DNA of 33,939 bases from Lingula anatina (lineage: Eukaryota; Brachiopoda; Lingulata; Lingulida; Lingulidae), in the NCBI RefSeq assembly GCF_001039355.2, contig NW_019776116.1, positions 57,260 to 91,198 of the forward strand, given 5' to 3'. Of this stretch, positions 1 through 10,501 are shown one piece after another. The notes under the pieces are model-generated. The model worked only from the letters and a program-made list of their open reading frames with translations, had not been told where the DNA came from and made no database searches. The first letter of the stretch is position 1. Every line of letters starts with the position of its first letter. Both the position numbers and the translations under genes were made by a program.

Positions 1-10
1 AATAACTTAC

Positions 11-209
11 CTATTGGTTCTCCTTCGCCAAACAGATCTTCCAGCCACCACCTAATCCACCTAGATACGGCACGTATGATGCGCTCAATTTTAGCCATGT
101 TTGGAATGTGTACTTTCAACGCTGGGGTTATCGTAAGCTCAGCTCGGACAAACGTCTCGTCCTTTTCCAAACCGCCGTCAAAGTTTTTGGTCATCGGGGT
201 CAGCGAAAA
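11..209 (-). CDS. Gene A exon 10 (last exon in window)
   Basis: 199 bp, phase 0 to 1. It encodes FSLTPMTKNFDGGLEKDETF, ALKVHIPNM and a Trp/Arg-rich amphipathic stretch (RWIRWWLEDLFGEGEPI). The donor G/GTAAGT lies 10 bases from the window edge, so the gene continues outside. It is colinear with gene B exon 10. Confidence 0.86.
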
Positions 210-1671
210 CTTAAAAAGTAATACGAAAATTGTACGCTAAATAAATTAAAAAAATGTAATAGGGACATTTTAATACAACTTATTTACACCATGCACTTGA
301 GGGGTAAGAATGCAGAAAAATCAGAGTCAAAATTTTCATGGATACGAAACTTTAGCTTTGTTCTTTCTCATAAAAACAATTGAATCAAGCGTGATAGAAT
401 GAAAGATTTGTCGAGCTTGCTGAGGTCCATGACCAAAAGTGACCTTTAAATTTAAATATATAAGAAAATCGTTCATTGTTTTAAAATATAAGGTCTTTAT
501 GTGCAGTTTGAGATATTACTGGGAATTTTGCATTATAAACCATTACTCACTGTCGGACCAGAGAAAGACATGCCGCTGGAGTGATCCCATTCTGCAGAGG
601 CGCTGAGACTTCCTGTACGTTCCAATGTAAGTGACACAAATCCCTTGACCTGACAAAGAATTGCAACAGTTAAATGAAAAATAACATCAAATATAAAAAG
701 GAACAAGATTAACTAAAATATTTGTTTGATTTCAAGGGTTTATACCAATTTAAACACAGAGACGACAGTTGAGCAATATTTTAACATACATGTATATTTA
801 AAGAATATATCTGCATCTTGAAAAATGTAAGCAATCTCAATTAACTCTGAGATGTTAGGGTCAAGACAGATATATAAGCATAAAAATAAAATGTTAATAC
901 GCTAAACTCTCATCCCCATGTTTATGAATAAACTAAAGTTCGACACTAACCTGAGCAGTCAGCGTGTATTCCACTGTCAAATCGGCAACTACGGCGGCAG
1001 GGATACATATACCCCAAAATATAGGTATACAGAATGGTACGATGAGTACGTTGTCGATCGGGTGGTTATATTTTGAGTTGTCAGGGCCAGTCATTGTGAA
1101 GCTGAAATAGGAGAAACATTTTCTTATACAACATGGTGTATAATTCTAAAAGCTGCTTTTCATTTTAAAAAAATCATTACATTATAGGCCCTCCTGTGCA
1201 AAATACACTAAAAACACAAACGCTTAGGTTATCAAAATAGTAAATAAATAAATAAATAAGCAAATTAAGTTAAATAAAACTTTCAAATAACATTTATTAA
1301 AAAAAACAAAAACAAAAACAAAAATATACTTTTGTAAAAATAATCATTTTGATAAGATAGATGGCAAATAGCTATACAACTCACACATTTCTGTCTCAGC
1401 AACAAGTATGGTCTGTTTAAAAGAGATACATTTGTTTCACTCTTCCCAAGCTCTTTTGGCCCTCTGACCAACCATTTATACACATTACTAAGTCTGCACG
1501 CGTCCAGTATTTAAAAGTTGTTATCAACTGAACCCAAAAGTTCATTTAACACTAATAATACTTTTTGCTTGGATCAGACTGAGCTGGTGAAAATGAACAG
1601 AGATAAAACAGTAATAACACAGAAAAAATACAAAAATAAAATAGCAACAAAATTTAACACAAAGATATGCA

Positions 1672-1711
<40 letters not shown>

Positions 1712-2436
1712 AGGGTCACATCCAACGCAATGCGTAGAGTGATACAAATAATCTTGTGATATTTACTGATTGTACAACCAATCAATAAGCTAACTATAGT
1801 AAAAAAAAGAAAGCCACATTTTAGTATTTTGTACAGTATCCTCTGGATTGGAGGATGCACCTGTCGTGTCTGTGCGTGGTGTCAAAATTTATGTAAACAT
1901 TTCCATAGCGATGCATGTCGTTCAACATACGGAGCAAGGACAGTAGGAGATCATTTTTGTTTGCATTATTATCCCACACATTCTGAATGAGTTTCTGATT
2001 TAGGAACTGAGCTGTTCTTGGTAAAGTTGCAATTAAGACCCTCGTTTTTACGAGGAAGCAGTACTAACATTCACTCTTCTCTGGGTGTGGTTTCCTTTGA
2101 AAACAGTAAGCCTAACCCAGGCAATCTTGCCCATGTGCCTCTTTAGCTACTATTTTGCTAAACAATCGGAATGGTTCTCATGGAACAACCAAACCTTCTG
2201 GCAATTCTGCGGGTCAAAACTTCCTTCTATTTCAACAGCTTGGTAAAAATGTATCCCTCTCACTTTAGAGCCGAACATCAAAAATAATTGGTGTTGGTGT
2301 ATTTCAATGGTTTTGTTAAGTAGGTCATTGTTCTATTACTAACATCCCTAATTCACAGTTGCCTATTGTTATGTAATAGTAAAATTAAAACTATGGATAC
2401 CCTAGTAGCAATGTACATAATTGCGGTAGGGATGAT

Positions 2437-2494
<58 letters not shown>

Positions 2495-5400
2495 TTAGGG
2501 GAGTATACATATGAGTACACTTTATTCAAACTTTCATTTTACTAATACAGCTTTTATAATGTATCAGGTAGATTCCCTACATGGACACTCAAAACGACAT
2601 CGGTATACCACTTATTACCCTGAAACAAACCTTAACAAACCAATCCAACCCTCACCTGCATTAACTCTATTGAACATTCGTGTCGTTATTACAGCTCATT
2701 CATGGTTTACCTGTAGCTTAACCTTAAAGGAAAATCACTGGGTGCAGCACAGTTCAGTTCTGAATAAAGGAATATAAATACCTTATAAAAAAAACAGATT
2801 CAATAAACTTATTAGCTACTGTCAGATGCAATTCACATATAGCAACTGTTATACTTTACTATGGAACATGTCAGTCTCTCACCTGCATTCTACGTCAAGT
2901 CGCAGCGTTAAAGTTAACGTCAAAGAGGTAGAGACTTTGGCACTGATGCTTTTCAAAAAAGGAGGCGACCACTTCGTAGTCAGGCTTGTAGTCAAAGATG
3001 CTTTAAACGTCGCTGCGGCAGTCGCAGTAAGTTTCCCACAGGGAATCTGAAACGTTTGTAAAATTTCCTTTTAACTTAACGAATTCATTATCATTTTCAA
3101 GATAAAATAACAGATTGTTAATTGTCTTCAGTGATAACAACTGTTTTAATCTAAATTTCGTAAGCGACCCCTTATCAACTAAAATACGATGACAAAGCAA
3201 CCGTTTCATTTACTAAATTGAGTCTCAGCCAGGCAATCAATTGGATATCAATTAATAGTTTAAACATTTAATGTTTAAATCAGAACTAATAAATAATGGT
3301 TGAATTTTTCGTATAAAATACGGAGTGATATGTTACTAACATTCATTATTTGACTTGAATTTAATGTCATGTCTTAAATACTTAGGCATGATTTAGAATA
3401 CTATTCAGAATGATTAAGCGTGAACTAATCGCTCATAAAATTGCAAAGAACAAATTTAACTTGGTTGCTAACATGCTCTGCAGTAAGTGCTCAGACAGCA
3501 GTGATTTCCCGGAGGTAACTCACTTTGATTTGCCCCAGAGTGGCTGAGAAGACTTTGGTGAAATCAGCGGGTGTAAAGCTGTAGGTCCCTCTGGTCACTC
3601 GGTTACTCTTTTCTGTTGGAAGGTTGGAACTGGCTAGTATGACTTCATTGTTGGCAATATCCAAAATAGGTGTCACTTCGCAGTAGGTATATATACCCGA
3701 TATGTTGCATCGGATTGCCTGGAAAACGTTTCCAAACCATGTAATCACGTAATGCACGAGTAGGTAGTTTGAGCGGGAAATGACTAACCGATCTTTGAAC
3801 CCTCGTTCATAACAATCGCCATATCGGTAACATGTGGAAAGATGTGAAATTCAGGACCATACGCCTCGGCGTAGAATTTTAAAAATTCACCATCACTTCC
3901 AACACTGACGTTTGGGTATCTCGTGCGATTCAGAACTGTGTCAAGATGAATAAAGAGTGCCCGAATTTTTGTGGATTGATAAATGAGATAATTCTCGAAG
4001 CCATGAACTTATGACATTTACCTGTTAAATTATCAGAGAGTATTATTTGTGCTTAGATACGTTTGTCAAAAAGTTATTCATGTACAGGTACTTGTAAGTG
4101 AAAAAAGACATGTATTTAAAACGCTTTGTCCCTTAAGTGATGAAAATTCATAAAATACAAAGTAAATCATCTACATTTATTTGGCACAAACGATCAAGTT
4201 CCCAATTAATTTGACAAAGCAAATTTATTTTTGGATGAGTTATATATTTGTCGTTTGCCTGTACATTCGTAGCAAATGCTCCTGATGGCCTTTCAGCAAT
4301 GACGTCACCAATGCTGACGGCAGCTGATTGGTTATTTATGCGAAGTCCCGGTACCCCGTCACCGCCTTGACAATACATTGCAGAATCGGGCATGCCGATA
4401 TCAGTAACGCTAGAACAAAACCATATGTCTTCCACTCATGAGTATTTATGACAGCTTAAAACACCACTGCTGTGGTAATTATATAGTAAGAGTACAAGTT
4501 ATTAAAACGTTGGAAGCATGAATTCTGTTTTGGAAGCACATTGTGGTTAATTTACTCAAAATGGTTTGATATTTTGACAGTGAACAGATATTTTTTTTAT
4601 ATTTTGTTATTATTTAGTAGATAATTTGGGGTTTATATAAAATAACTTTGGTCCGACGTGAATTGTACAGAAAAGCCCCCATTAAAATGATATTTGGGCT
4701 GTCATGCTGGTTTCTTGCTTCAGACACACCTGGATCTGTCGTACGCGTTCTTGTCACATGGTCCTGTCAATGTATTATTAGCCCTATCAACGGTCTATTG
4801 GGCAAGCGACTAACTATAACCAAATCGGGTAACAACTACTATTCAAAAGTTCTATAGCATTTTGTGAGGTTATATAGCAGCATATGATCTGGTACATCAG
4901 CATGTAATTACAATAAAAAGCTTTTTGCTTAAAAAAAGTAAATATTTGCGCTTTTGACCCGGCCCATTGAGCATTTGTTTTTTTAACTCGTGACGTCATG
5001 CTGAGTATAATTTCCAGTATTTCAAATCATTACTGTGAAAGAAAACACTATGAACGGCACTGGTGCATTCGTTTTGTATTCCAAACAAAGTGAAATCTCA
5101 CCTCAGCTCTGTTGCACCATCTTCCAGGTCTCCACAAAACAGTAGATCAGAATGTACAAAGTAGACCTCTCCTATCTGATCGACGTTGGTCACAGTTTCC
5201 AGAAATCCCCTGCTTCCAGAGCCCACTAAGATGTCACCTTCAGTAGCACCCTGACTTTGGTCACTTGGCATCACGAGATAGTACGTCACATGCTCATTGC
5301 CCTCACTATCACTGTACCTGTGGCCAGCGCACTTCCACACGTCTTGATCTAAGATTAATAAGTAAGATTTGCTCCTTAGTGCAGTTCCCTTTACAAAAGA

Positions 5401-8400
5401 GTACAATTATTTCACACAGAAATTATTGGAGCACCTTAGTTTTCATCATCTGTGGGTAGATAACAGATAACGGGCGTAGATAGTTTGTATGGCAAGGCCT
5501 TATTGTAAGTATCTACAGTAAATCCAATTACACAGCAGAACCTATGTTTCTCGGACATTTTTACTGAAACGTGTTCAAAGTGGATAATATGTATATGTCA
5601 AATGAAATTATATTGGGGATTACTAGATTACCAGAAATTAAATTTATTACCAAATGTCATCTGCTGCACACTTTGAAACGTAAAATGCAGGAAGTGTGTT
5701 ACCTGTAAAAACCAGCACATTTTCTCCCCCCGGTACAAAATTGTGAGCTCCACTACCCGGCAGAGTTCCGTTCAGTCCAGAGTTGCCTGACACGTTGACA
5801 GCTGATCCATTTAGAGTGAAGTTATCGTTCGAAAATGTATAGTTGATCAGGGATTCCACAAGATTGGGATCCGCTATAAATTCTTCTGCCTCGGGTCTCG
5901 TTACTCTCTCTATAGTTTGTGTTTCTTGGGACTCGTTCATGTATTCAAAGATGTCCTCCAGTTCCGCCACAGAGGCTAACATTAACAGGTAAGTCCCTGG
6001 AAATTGAATACAAATCATTGTCACTTTCCAAACTTTGCAATCTTTTGAATTTATTTTTCCTAATGTACGTGTCAATATAAATATAACATGCATATTTTAA
6101 CGATGCTGCACTATGTATGCAATGCGTGCATTCTAATAGCCACAACAGGGACTTTTAGTATGCTTAACCAGTTCCATATTCATTACAAAACCATAAATTA
6201 ATTATTACTCTTTTCACAAACAATTCTTAGAGATTTAGGTGCACCCACGGGGTCGCCATAGCTTCCTTACCGACTTCCTGCACGGCGTAAATTTTGTGCA
6301 TTAAACCCCCTGCCTGTCTGCTACTTATGGTGTTGTTCACTTCAACTTCGCCCGTTCCGTTCGGGTACACAAGAAGCCACGTATGGCTATCGAAAACGTC
6401 CCCTGTGTCGCACGAATACAAGGTCACGTTGTCTGGGTTAATGACCTTGACGCCGGGCTTTAAATCTGTACTTTGCACTGAGTGTCTGACCATTATGACG
6501 TAAAATACCTAAAATTGTAGGCTATATATTTAACTAATATTCTTATAAACAGTACAGAACGTTCTTTTATATTTTGAATAAAAGACATTTAAATGAACCA
6601 TACTCGATAAAACTGCAATAACACTTGTGGAGGCGCAATAGAACTTTTAGTTCAGTAAACCGACTGTTTAAACATACTTTTAAGTGTAAAAACGCTTTTT
6701 TTAAATCCACTCCGAATTATAGAATGAAAGAAGTGTATACTGCAATCATACTTGAAAAAAGGTAGTATATATCAAGCATAATATTTTTTACGCAGTACTA
6801 CAGCACATCACATAACCTTTGCTTTGCGTAGAGCAGAAAATAAGTATCATACTTGAAAAAAGCTTTACGCTTGTCAACTTGAATAAACCCAGTCAAGACA
6901 CATCTCAACTTTTGAAATACTTAATTCCATTATAGAGAAAATTTATGAGTTTTTATTTCATGAGATAATTTTTCTTAGTCATTCAAGATAAACGCAGGCT
7001 CAACTGTAAAAAAAAGAAAAAAAAATATTCAAAATAACCTAAAGGCCAAATTGGAACTACCAAAGATGAATCTCAAAGATCTTTGGAGGAAGTATAACCT
7101 TACTACTTCCTCCAAAGATCAATTTACATGGTCCAGACAATCACCTATTAACAAAATTCTGGACCAGAAAGTCTGGACCAAAGAAATATTAAAAGTCACC
7201 ATGATTAGAGCCGATGCTATAGATCGATCTACGTGAAGAAATTGAGTAGGCACTTATTTTCTGTAGAAACGCGGATCAAGATCACTAAAAACATGACAAC
7301 ACATACATCGAGCAAAACCACATTTCAGAACTTATGTGCACGTAGAGATGATTTTGACGATAAAGATATACAGCTAATCAAGGACCTGTGCTAGAAACAT
7401 TCGTCAGCAGTGACCTCATAAACGTCCAGTGCCAGAAATGTCAGAGAGGCTACATGCACAGTTCCAGAATTGAACTATTTAGCCATACGAGTACTCTCAA
7501 ATATCAGAGTTTTAAATCAAATATCAGTTTTAAATCAAATATCAAATATCAGTAAATCTTTTTAAAGACGTTTGATCACCACCTATTTAGCATAACAACA
7601 TCTTTTCCTGGTATAAACGTCAATTGGACACTACCTAATTTGAAACTGTTTGGTGGGATAGCAAGTGTAAAGTTAAGCAAAATAACAACAATAAGATCTA
7701 TGGAATGTGTTTACGAGCTACCCCTATGTAAGTTCTTTTGAGCTACTTTATTTCTTATTCAATTACAGTTCTAAAAAATGAATGTAATATTGCTACCGAT
7801 ATATTGGACAAATGCCAAGCAGTATGATGTCACCATAACTGCAACGATTTTACGTTTATTTGGATACATTCTCTTGACAGGTGCATGAACGCAGATACTA
7901 CAGTGATGTGCTGACTACCCAAACGCACGTGGTCCCCAGCCCATTGCAGACGTCGCTGTGTATGGCCTGCTGTTAACAGTAGTTTCCCTACTGGTCTTCG
8001 TGCAAAATAACCGGCTTGCAGTAATCTCTTCTTCACCAGGGACCTTTAAACGGGCGTTTGAATGACATTCTGCCACTCTTTTCTGAGGACACTGGTTGTC
8101 TTTGTGTGACCAGCACGGCGCACTCTAAGGAGAAGGCGATCCCGCTTCTTGGTGTGATACGCGGACACCCTGGTCGAGGTATTGGAATAGGTGCCCCTGT
8201 TGTAGCATTTCTTTGTAGGGCTTTACTAACGATTTCTGATAAATGTTGAATTGCCTGGCAATGGCTGTCCGTTTCTAGCCATTTTCTCTGAGAGCAAGAT
8301 TCCATAGTAAGCTGCGTTGCTTAGCTGTCGAACCATATCTTCTCTAAGGTACCTGCGAAATTTCAGAGCGACCCATTTGTTGCTTCTCTAAATACACTCC

Positions 8401-8849
8401 AAATATTGACCAAACCCATGCGTTTTATATAAGGGCAGATATTGCCGAAAAGACCACCCCTCACATTTCTGACCACCGAACATGCAACTGCATGAATCAA
8501 TTGTTTCGAGAGTCGTTTGGTAATTACGTAACACACCTACACATGGAGTGAAACCCCAGTTTTGGATTTAAAATAGTTAGAAAAAATCAATGTAGACAAT
8601 TTGCTCGCCAAAAAATAATATTCCATATTAAGTAGTAACCCTAAAAAATTATCCATGTTAAATGCAAAGTCTGTAGATAAAAATAAATAGATATGCAGAG
8701 ATATTCTCTAATTGATATGATTTATAAAAGCAGATTCAGACACAATTATTTTTAAATAAAATCATCGCACGGTTAGTTATTCAATTTCATATTTGACTTA
8801 CCAATAGCCAAGAAAGCACATTTCTTTGTTTGCAAGCGCTGGCGTCCAT
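11..8849 (-). CDS. Gene A: secreted protein of unknown family (5' part, 10 exons, continues beyond window)
   Basis: Joined exons, in order: 8849-8802, 6508-6271, 5996-5703, 5348-5102, 4409-4265, 3718-3524, 3046-2883, 1101-951, 649-551, 209-11. They encode about 593 residues with no internal stop. Every junction is AG/GT with compatible phases (0,1,1,2,0,0,2,0,0,1). Residues 1 to about 29 form a basic then hydrophobic N terminus, read as a signal peptide. The rest has scattered Cys, many N-x-S/T sequons and amphipathic beta-like stretches; I recognise no named domain. The paralogue gene B continues into a Thr-rich repeat and a vWD domain, so gene A probably does too, outside the window. The location is inferred to be extracellular. 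The function is unknown; a secreted matrix, mucus or adhesive role is only a guess from the vWD-mucin architecture of gene B. Confidence 0.85.
551..649 (-). CDS. Gene A exon 9
   Basis: 99 bp, phase 0 to 0 (33 codons), encoding VKGFVSLTLERTGSLSASAE to FSGPT. The acceptor is TGTCAG/G and the donor ACA/GTGAGT. The alternating pattern suggests beta strands. It matches gene B exon 9 in length. Confidence 0.85.
951..1101 (-). CDS. Gene A exon 8 (most conserved hydrophobic segment)
   Basis: 151 bp, phase 2 to 0. It encodes GPDN, YNHPIDN and the hydrophobic run IPIFWGICIPAAVVADLTV. By eye only 8 of 50 residues differ from gene B, none inside that run. The run could be a buried beta hairpin or a membrane-like helix; I cannot tell which. 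Confidence 0.88.
1673..1708. repeat. (CA)n microsatellite
   Basis: About 18 CA dinucleotides in gene A intron 7. Confidence 0.95.
2439..2493. repeat. Poly(T) run of 55 bases
   Basis: An uninterrupted T run in gene A intron 7. Read on the minus strand it is poly(A), so it could be the tail of a retroposed sequence, but no retroposon body is recognisable next to it. Its length is prone to assembly error. Confidence 0.9.
2883..3046 (-). CDS. Gene A exon 7
   Basis: 164 bp, phase 0 to 2. It encodes IPCGKLTATAAATF, then an alternating Thr/Leu/Ser region (SLTLTLTLRLDVEC) that looks like amphipathic beta strand. The acceptor is TTTCAG and the donor AG/GTGAGA. Its nucleotide match to gene B exon 7 is among the highest in the pair. 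Confidence 0.88.
3524..3718 (-). CDS. Gene A exon 6
   Basis: 195 bp, phase 0 to 0 (65 codons). It starts AIRCNISGIYTYCEVTPIL and ends FSATLGQIK before the donor GTGAGT. Two Cys and one sequon are visible. It is colinear with gene B exon 6. Confidence 0.88.
3787..4002 (-). other. Unexplained open frame in gene A intron 5 (orphan exon-like segment)
   Basis: On the minus strand 72 codons run open between TAA and TAG. The frame reads HGFENYLIYQSTK, then DTVLNRTRYPNVSVGSDGEF, FYAEAYGPEFHIFPH and MAIVMNEGSKIG. It is flanked by usable splice signals (acceptor ACACAG/TT at 3935 or ATAAG/TT further upstream; donor G/GTTAGT at 3789), giving a phase 1-1 exon. The surrounding exons join in phase 0, so it cannot be inserted there in frame. 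Gene B intron 5 has nothing comparable. I do not recognise the peptide. Confidence 0.35.
4265..4409 (-). CDS. Gene A exon 5
   Basis: 145 bp, phase 2 to 0. It encodes SVTDIGMPDSAMYCQGGDG, then NNQSAAV and GAFATN. The acceptor is TTCTAG/C. The donor AAT/GTACAG is weaker than in gene B (AAG/GTATAT) but lies at the aligned position. Confidence 0.82.
5102..5348 (-). CDS. Gene A exon 4
   Basis: 247 bp, phase 1 to 2. It encodes VWKCAGHRYSDSEGNEH, YYLVMPSDQSQ and a C-terminal FCGDLEDGATEL before the donor AG/GTGAGA. It is intact here; the gene B counterpart is 246 bp and frameshifted near its 3' end. Confidence 0.88.
5703..5996 (-). CDS. Gene A exon 3
   Basis: 294 bp, phase 1 to 1. It encodes GTYLLMLASVAELEDIF, then an acidic stretch and several N-x-S/T sequons (NYTF, NFTL, NVS, NGT). 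The donor is ACAG/GTAAC. Length and phase equal gene B exon 3, and the proteins align along the whole exon. Confidence 0.88.
6271..6508 (-). CDS. Gene A exon 2
   Basis: 238 bp, phase 0 to 1. It begins VFYVIMV, completing the signal peptide, and continues through LKPG, VTLYSCDTGD, a Val/Trp-rich beta-like stretch and SSRQAGGLMHKI. The acceptor is TTTTAG/G and the donor G/GTAAGG. It matches gene B exon 2 in length and phase. Confidence 0.85.
7078..7120. repeat. Perfect 17-bp stem, 9-nt loop hairpin
   Basis: GATCTTTGGAGGAAGTA (7078-7094) pairs exactly with 7104-7120 around the loop TAACCTTAC. A second short inverted pair (TGGTCCAGAC at 7128 and GTCTGGACCA near 7181) follows. It lies in gene A intron 1 and is transcribed with it. 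Confidence 0.6.
7921..8642 (-). mobile_element. Truncated copy of the same Tc1-like element in gene A intron 1
   Basis: It aligns closely with 15822-16554, covering the transposase N-terminal half (ATG at 8336) and the same terminal repeat at 8620-8642. It stops abruptly at 7921, where the flanking sequence becomes unrelated. It has several small frame breaks. It lies in the first intron of gene A, in the same orientation as the gene. Confidence 0.75.
8802..8849 (-). CDS. Gene A exon 1 (start, signal peptide N-terminal half)
   Basis: The ATG at 8849-8847 opens 16 codons (MDASACKQRNVLSWLL). They end in phase 0 at a strong donor (TTG/GTAAGT) and join exon 2 in frame to give a hydrophobic core typical of a signal peptide. 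It is too short for ordinary ORF listing. The choice rests on donor quality, phase fit and the resulting signal peptide. The first exon of gene B is unrelated in sequence. Confidence 0.7.
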
Positions 8850-9540
8850 CTATGGCACTTGGTTGTTGTTGGCAGTTGATTCTGGATTCTTACTTGAAGA
8901 GTTCTGTCCAGAAACGTAGCTGCACAAAGACTGCGTTGTAGTTATTACGTGTCCGATCTCTATAGAGCCAATAACATGTCAGTCACAACGAAAGAAAAAT
9001 TGCCTAACTCTGGTGGTGCGCATGCGCTGTTAACACATTTCTGCTGGTCTCGTCAACAGGCATGTAACCAAAGATAGGCTTGCAAACACGTTCAGAAGAA
9101 ATGGATTAGCTGCGCATGCGCCTAATTATCTCTGCAAAGGTGAATATATATACCTAGAACTATTGTTTTTCTGCATAAAAATCGCTGACAATGCGCTGTC
9201 CTCGAAGATCCAATCTAATTAAGCTTTTGTTATTATTATTCTCATTGCTGTTTTCAATAAAATTGCACAAAGATCATAAACGCTGCTGTTTTAAAGCAAT
9301 TTATATATCTATAACTGAAATCAAAACATAATTGTGGACACTATGTTACTTCAATTGAGGGTCAGATAGTAATTATATCTTTTAAACTGGCTCACGGCGT
9401 TGAACTTCTTTTCAGGAGGAAATTGCCACTATTTTCGTCAAGAATAAAGAAACGCCAATGCTGTGGGTAAGAAAAATTGTTTTAATACTAACAGCCATAA
9501 AATTTTGATGACTGTAGAGCGACATATGGCGGTATATCTT
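8850..9540 (-). promoter_or_regulatory. Putative gene A promoter region with two NRF1-type palindromes
   Basis: Upstream of the gene A start lie two copies of GCGCATGCGC (9018-9027 and 9112-9121), the core of the NRF1 recognition sequence, 94 bp apart in otherwise AT-rich DNA. A TATATATA run lies at about 9145-9152. The segment 9405-9520 is conserved upstream of gene B. Which of these acts as a promoter is inference. Confidence 0.4.
9405..9520 (-). promoter_or_regulatory. Upstream conserved segment, copy 1 (gene A side)
   Basis: Read on the minus strand it has CAGTCATCAAAATTTTATGG, then CTTACC, then GGCAATTTCCTCCTGAAAAG. The same blocks in the same order lie at 33839-33925 immediately upstream of the gene B ATG. 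On the plus strand it also looks like a small exon with acceptor TTTTCAG and donor GTAAGA, so its true nature is open. Confidence 0.45.
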
Positions 9541-9739
9541 ACGGAAATAGAAACTCTATTATAAAACAGCACTGTATATTTTTACGCAGTACTCCTCGAG
9601 TAAAAATTAAAAAGAATCCGTTAGAGTTTTATCTTCCACATTCTTGTAACCCAAATGTACTACTAGCATGGCAGCTATATTTTTCATTAGCCATAGAATC
9701 TCAGAAAAATGTAAAGAATGAAATAAAGCCTTTTAGGCT

Positions 9740-9880
9740 AAATTTGCCAATACTTCCCTCAAGGACAATCTTCACTGCTGAAGGTAAGGTTGGCTAATTT
9801 GCTAGGTATTTAGGTAGTTCTGCGACATTGCTTAAATACCATAAAATTTTGATGACTGCGTAGCGACAGATTACTGGATT
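9740..9880 (-). repeat. Upstream conserved segment, copy 2 (diverged)
   Basis: It repeats CAGTCATCAAAATTTTATGG, CCTTACC and a diverged TATTGGCAAATTTAGCC, about 340 bp beyond copy 1 and in the same orientation. It may be left over from an additional or rearranged gene copy. Confidence 0.4.
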
Positions 9881-10501
9881 GCGGTCTCTTTTGTGGAAGT
9901 AAAGGATTTACTATGCAACAGCCTTCAGCCTTCTTTTAATAAGCTCTATCTGTTGATAAGGCTGGGTCATCCTCATCCTCGAAACCCAGTGTTTGTATTG
10001 TTGTTGCAGTCCATGTTGTATTGGCCATATCATCTCTAAAAACCTTATCAGGGTGAAAAATCCCTCTCCTACCTTTGCCACTGTCTTACATCTAGGTGCA
10101 CTTATCGTCATAACTTCAAGAAAACAACAAATTTAAGTCTCGTGGTTTCATTAATTTTGAACGTTTTCATGCTACTACCCTTTCTCTCACAGCCCCAAAC
10201 AGCCAATGTTAAATTCTGATTCGAACTTCATCTTCGAGAAAATGAATCTCAATTCCCACAATGATTTCGCTAAGAACACCTACTTCTCCTCTGGCACACA
10301 CACTGTCATTTTACTCCCATTAAAATGTCCGTATCACAACGTTCACATGTACACAATACACCTAGATGTACTGTGTATTCATAACGTTTCATAATATAGA
10401 CGTACATACAGCTCCTTCCTTTGCACAAGTCACACAGCTCGATTCTGCAGTCGGGTATCGCACAAGCACCTTTATCACCTGGTTTATTAGTTGCACTGTG
10501 A

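Noticed and set aside
1673-2493. CRISPR-like or regulatory reading of the CA and poly(T) tracts
   Set aside because: Simple-sequence repeats in an intron of a eukaryotic gene; no spacer-repeat structure.
9911-10111. 66-codon minus-strand frame upstream of gene A
   Set aside because: No recognisable family and no supporting splice or paralogue evidence.
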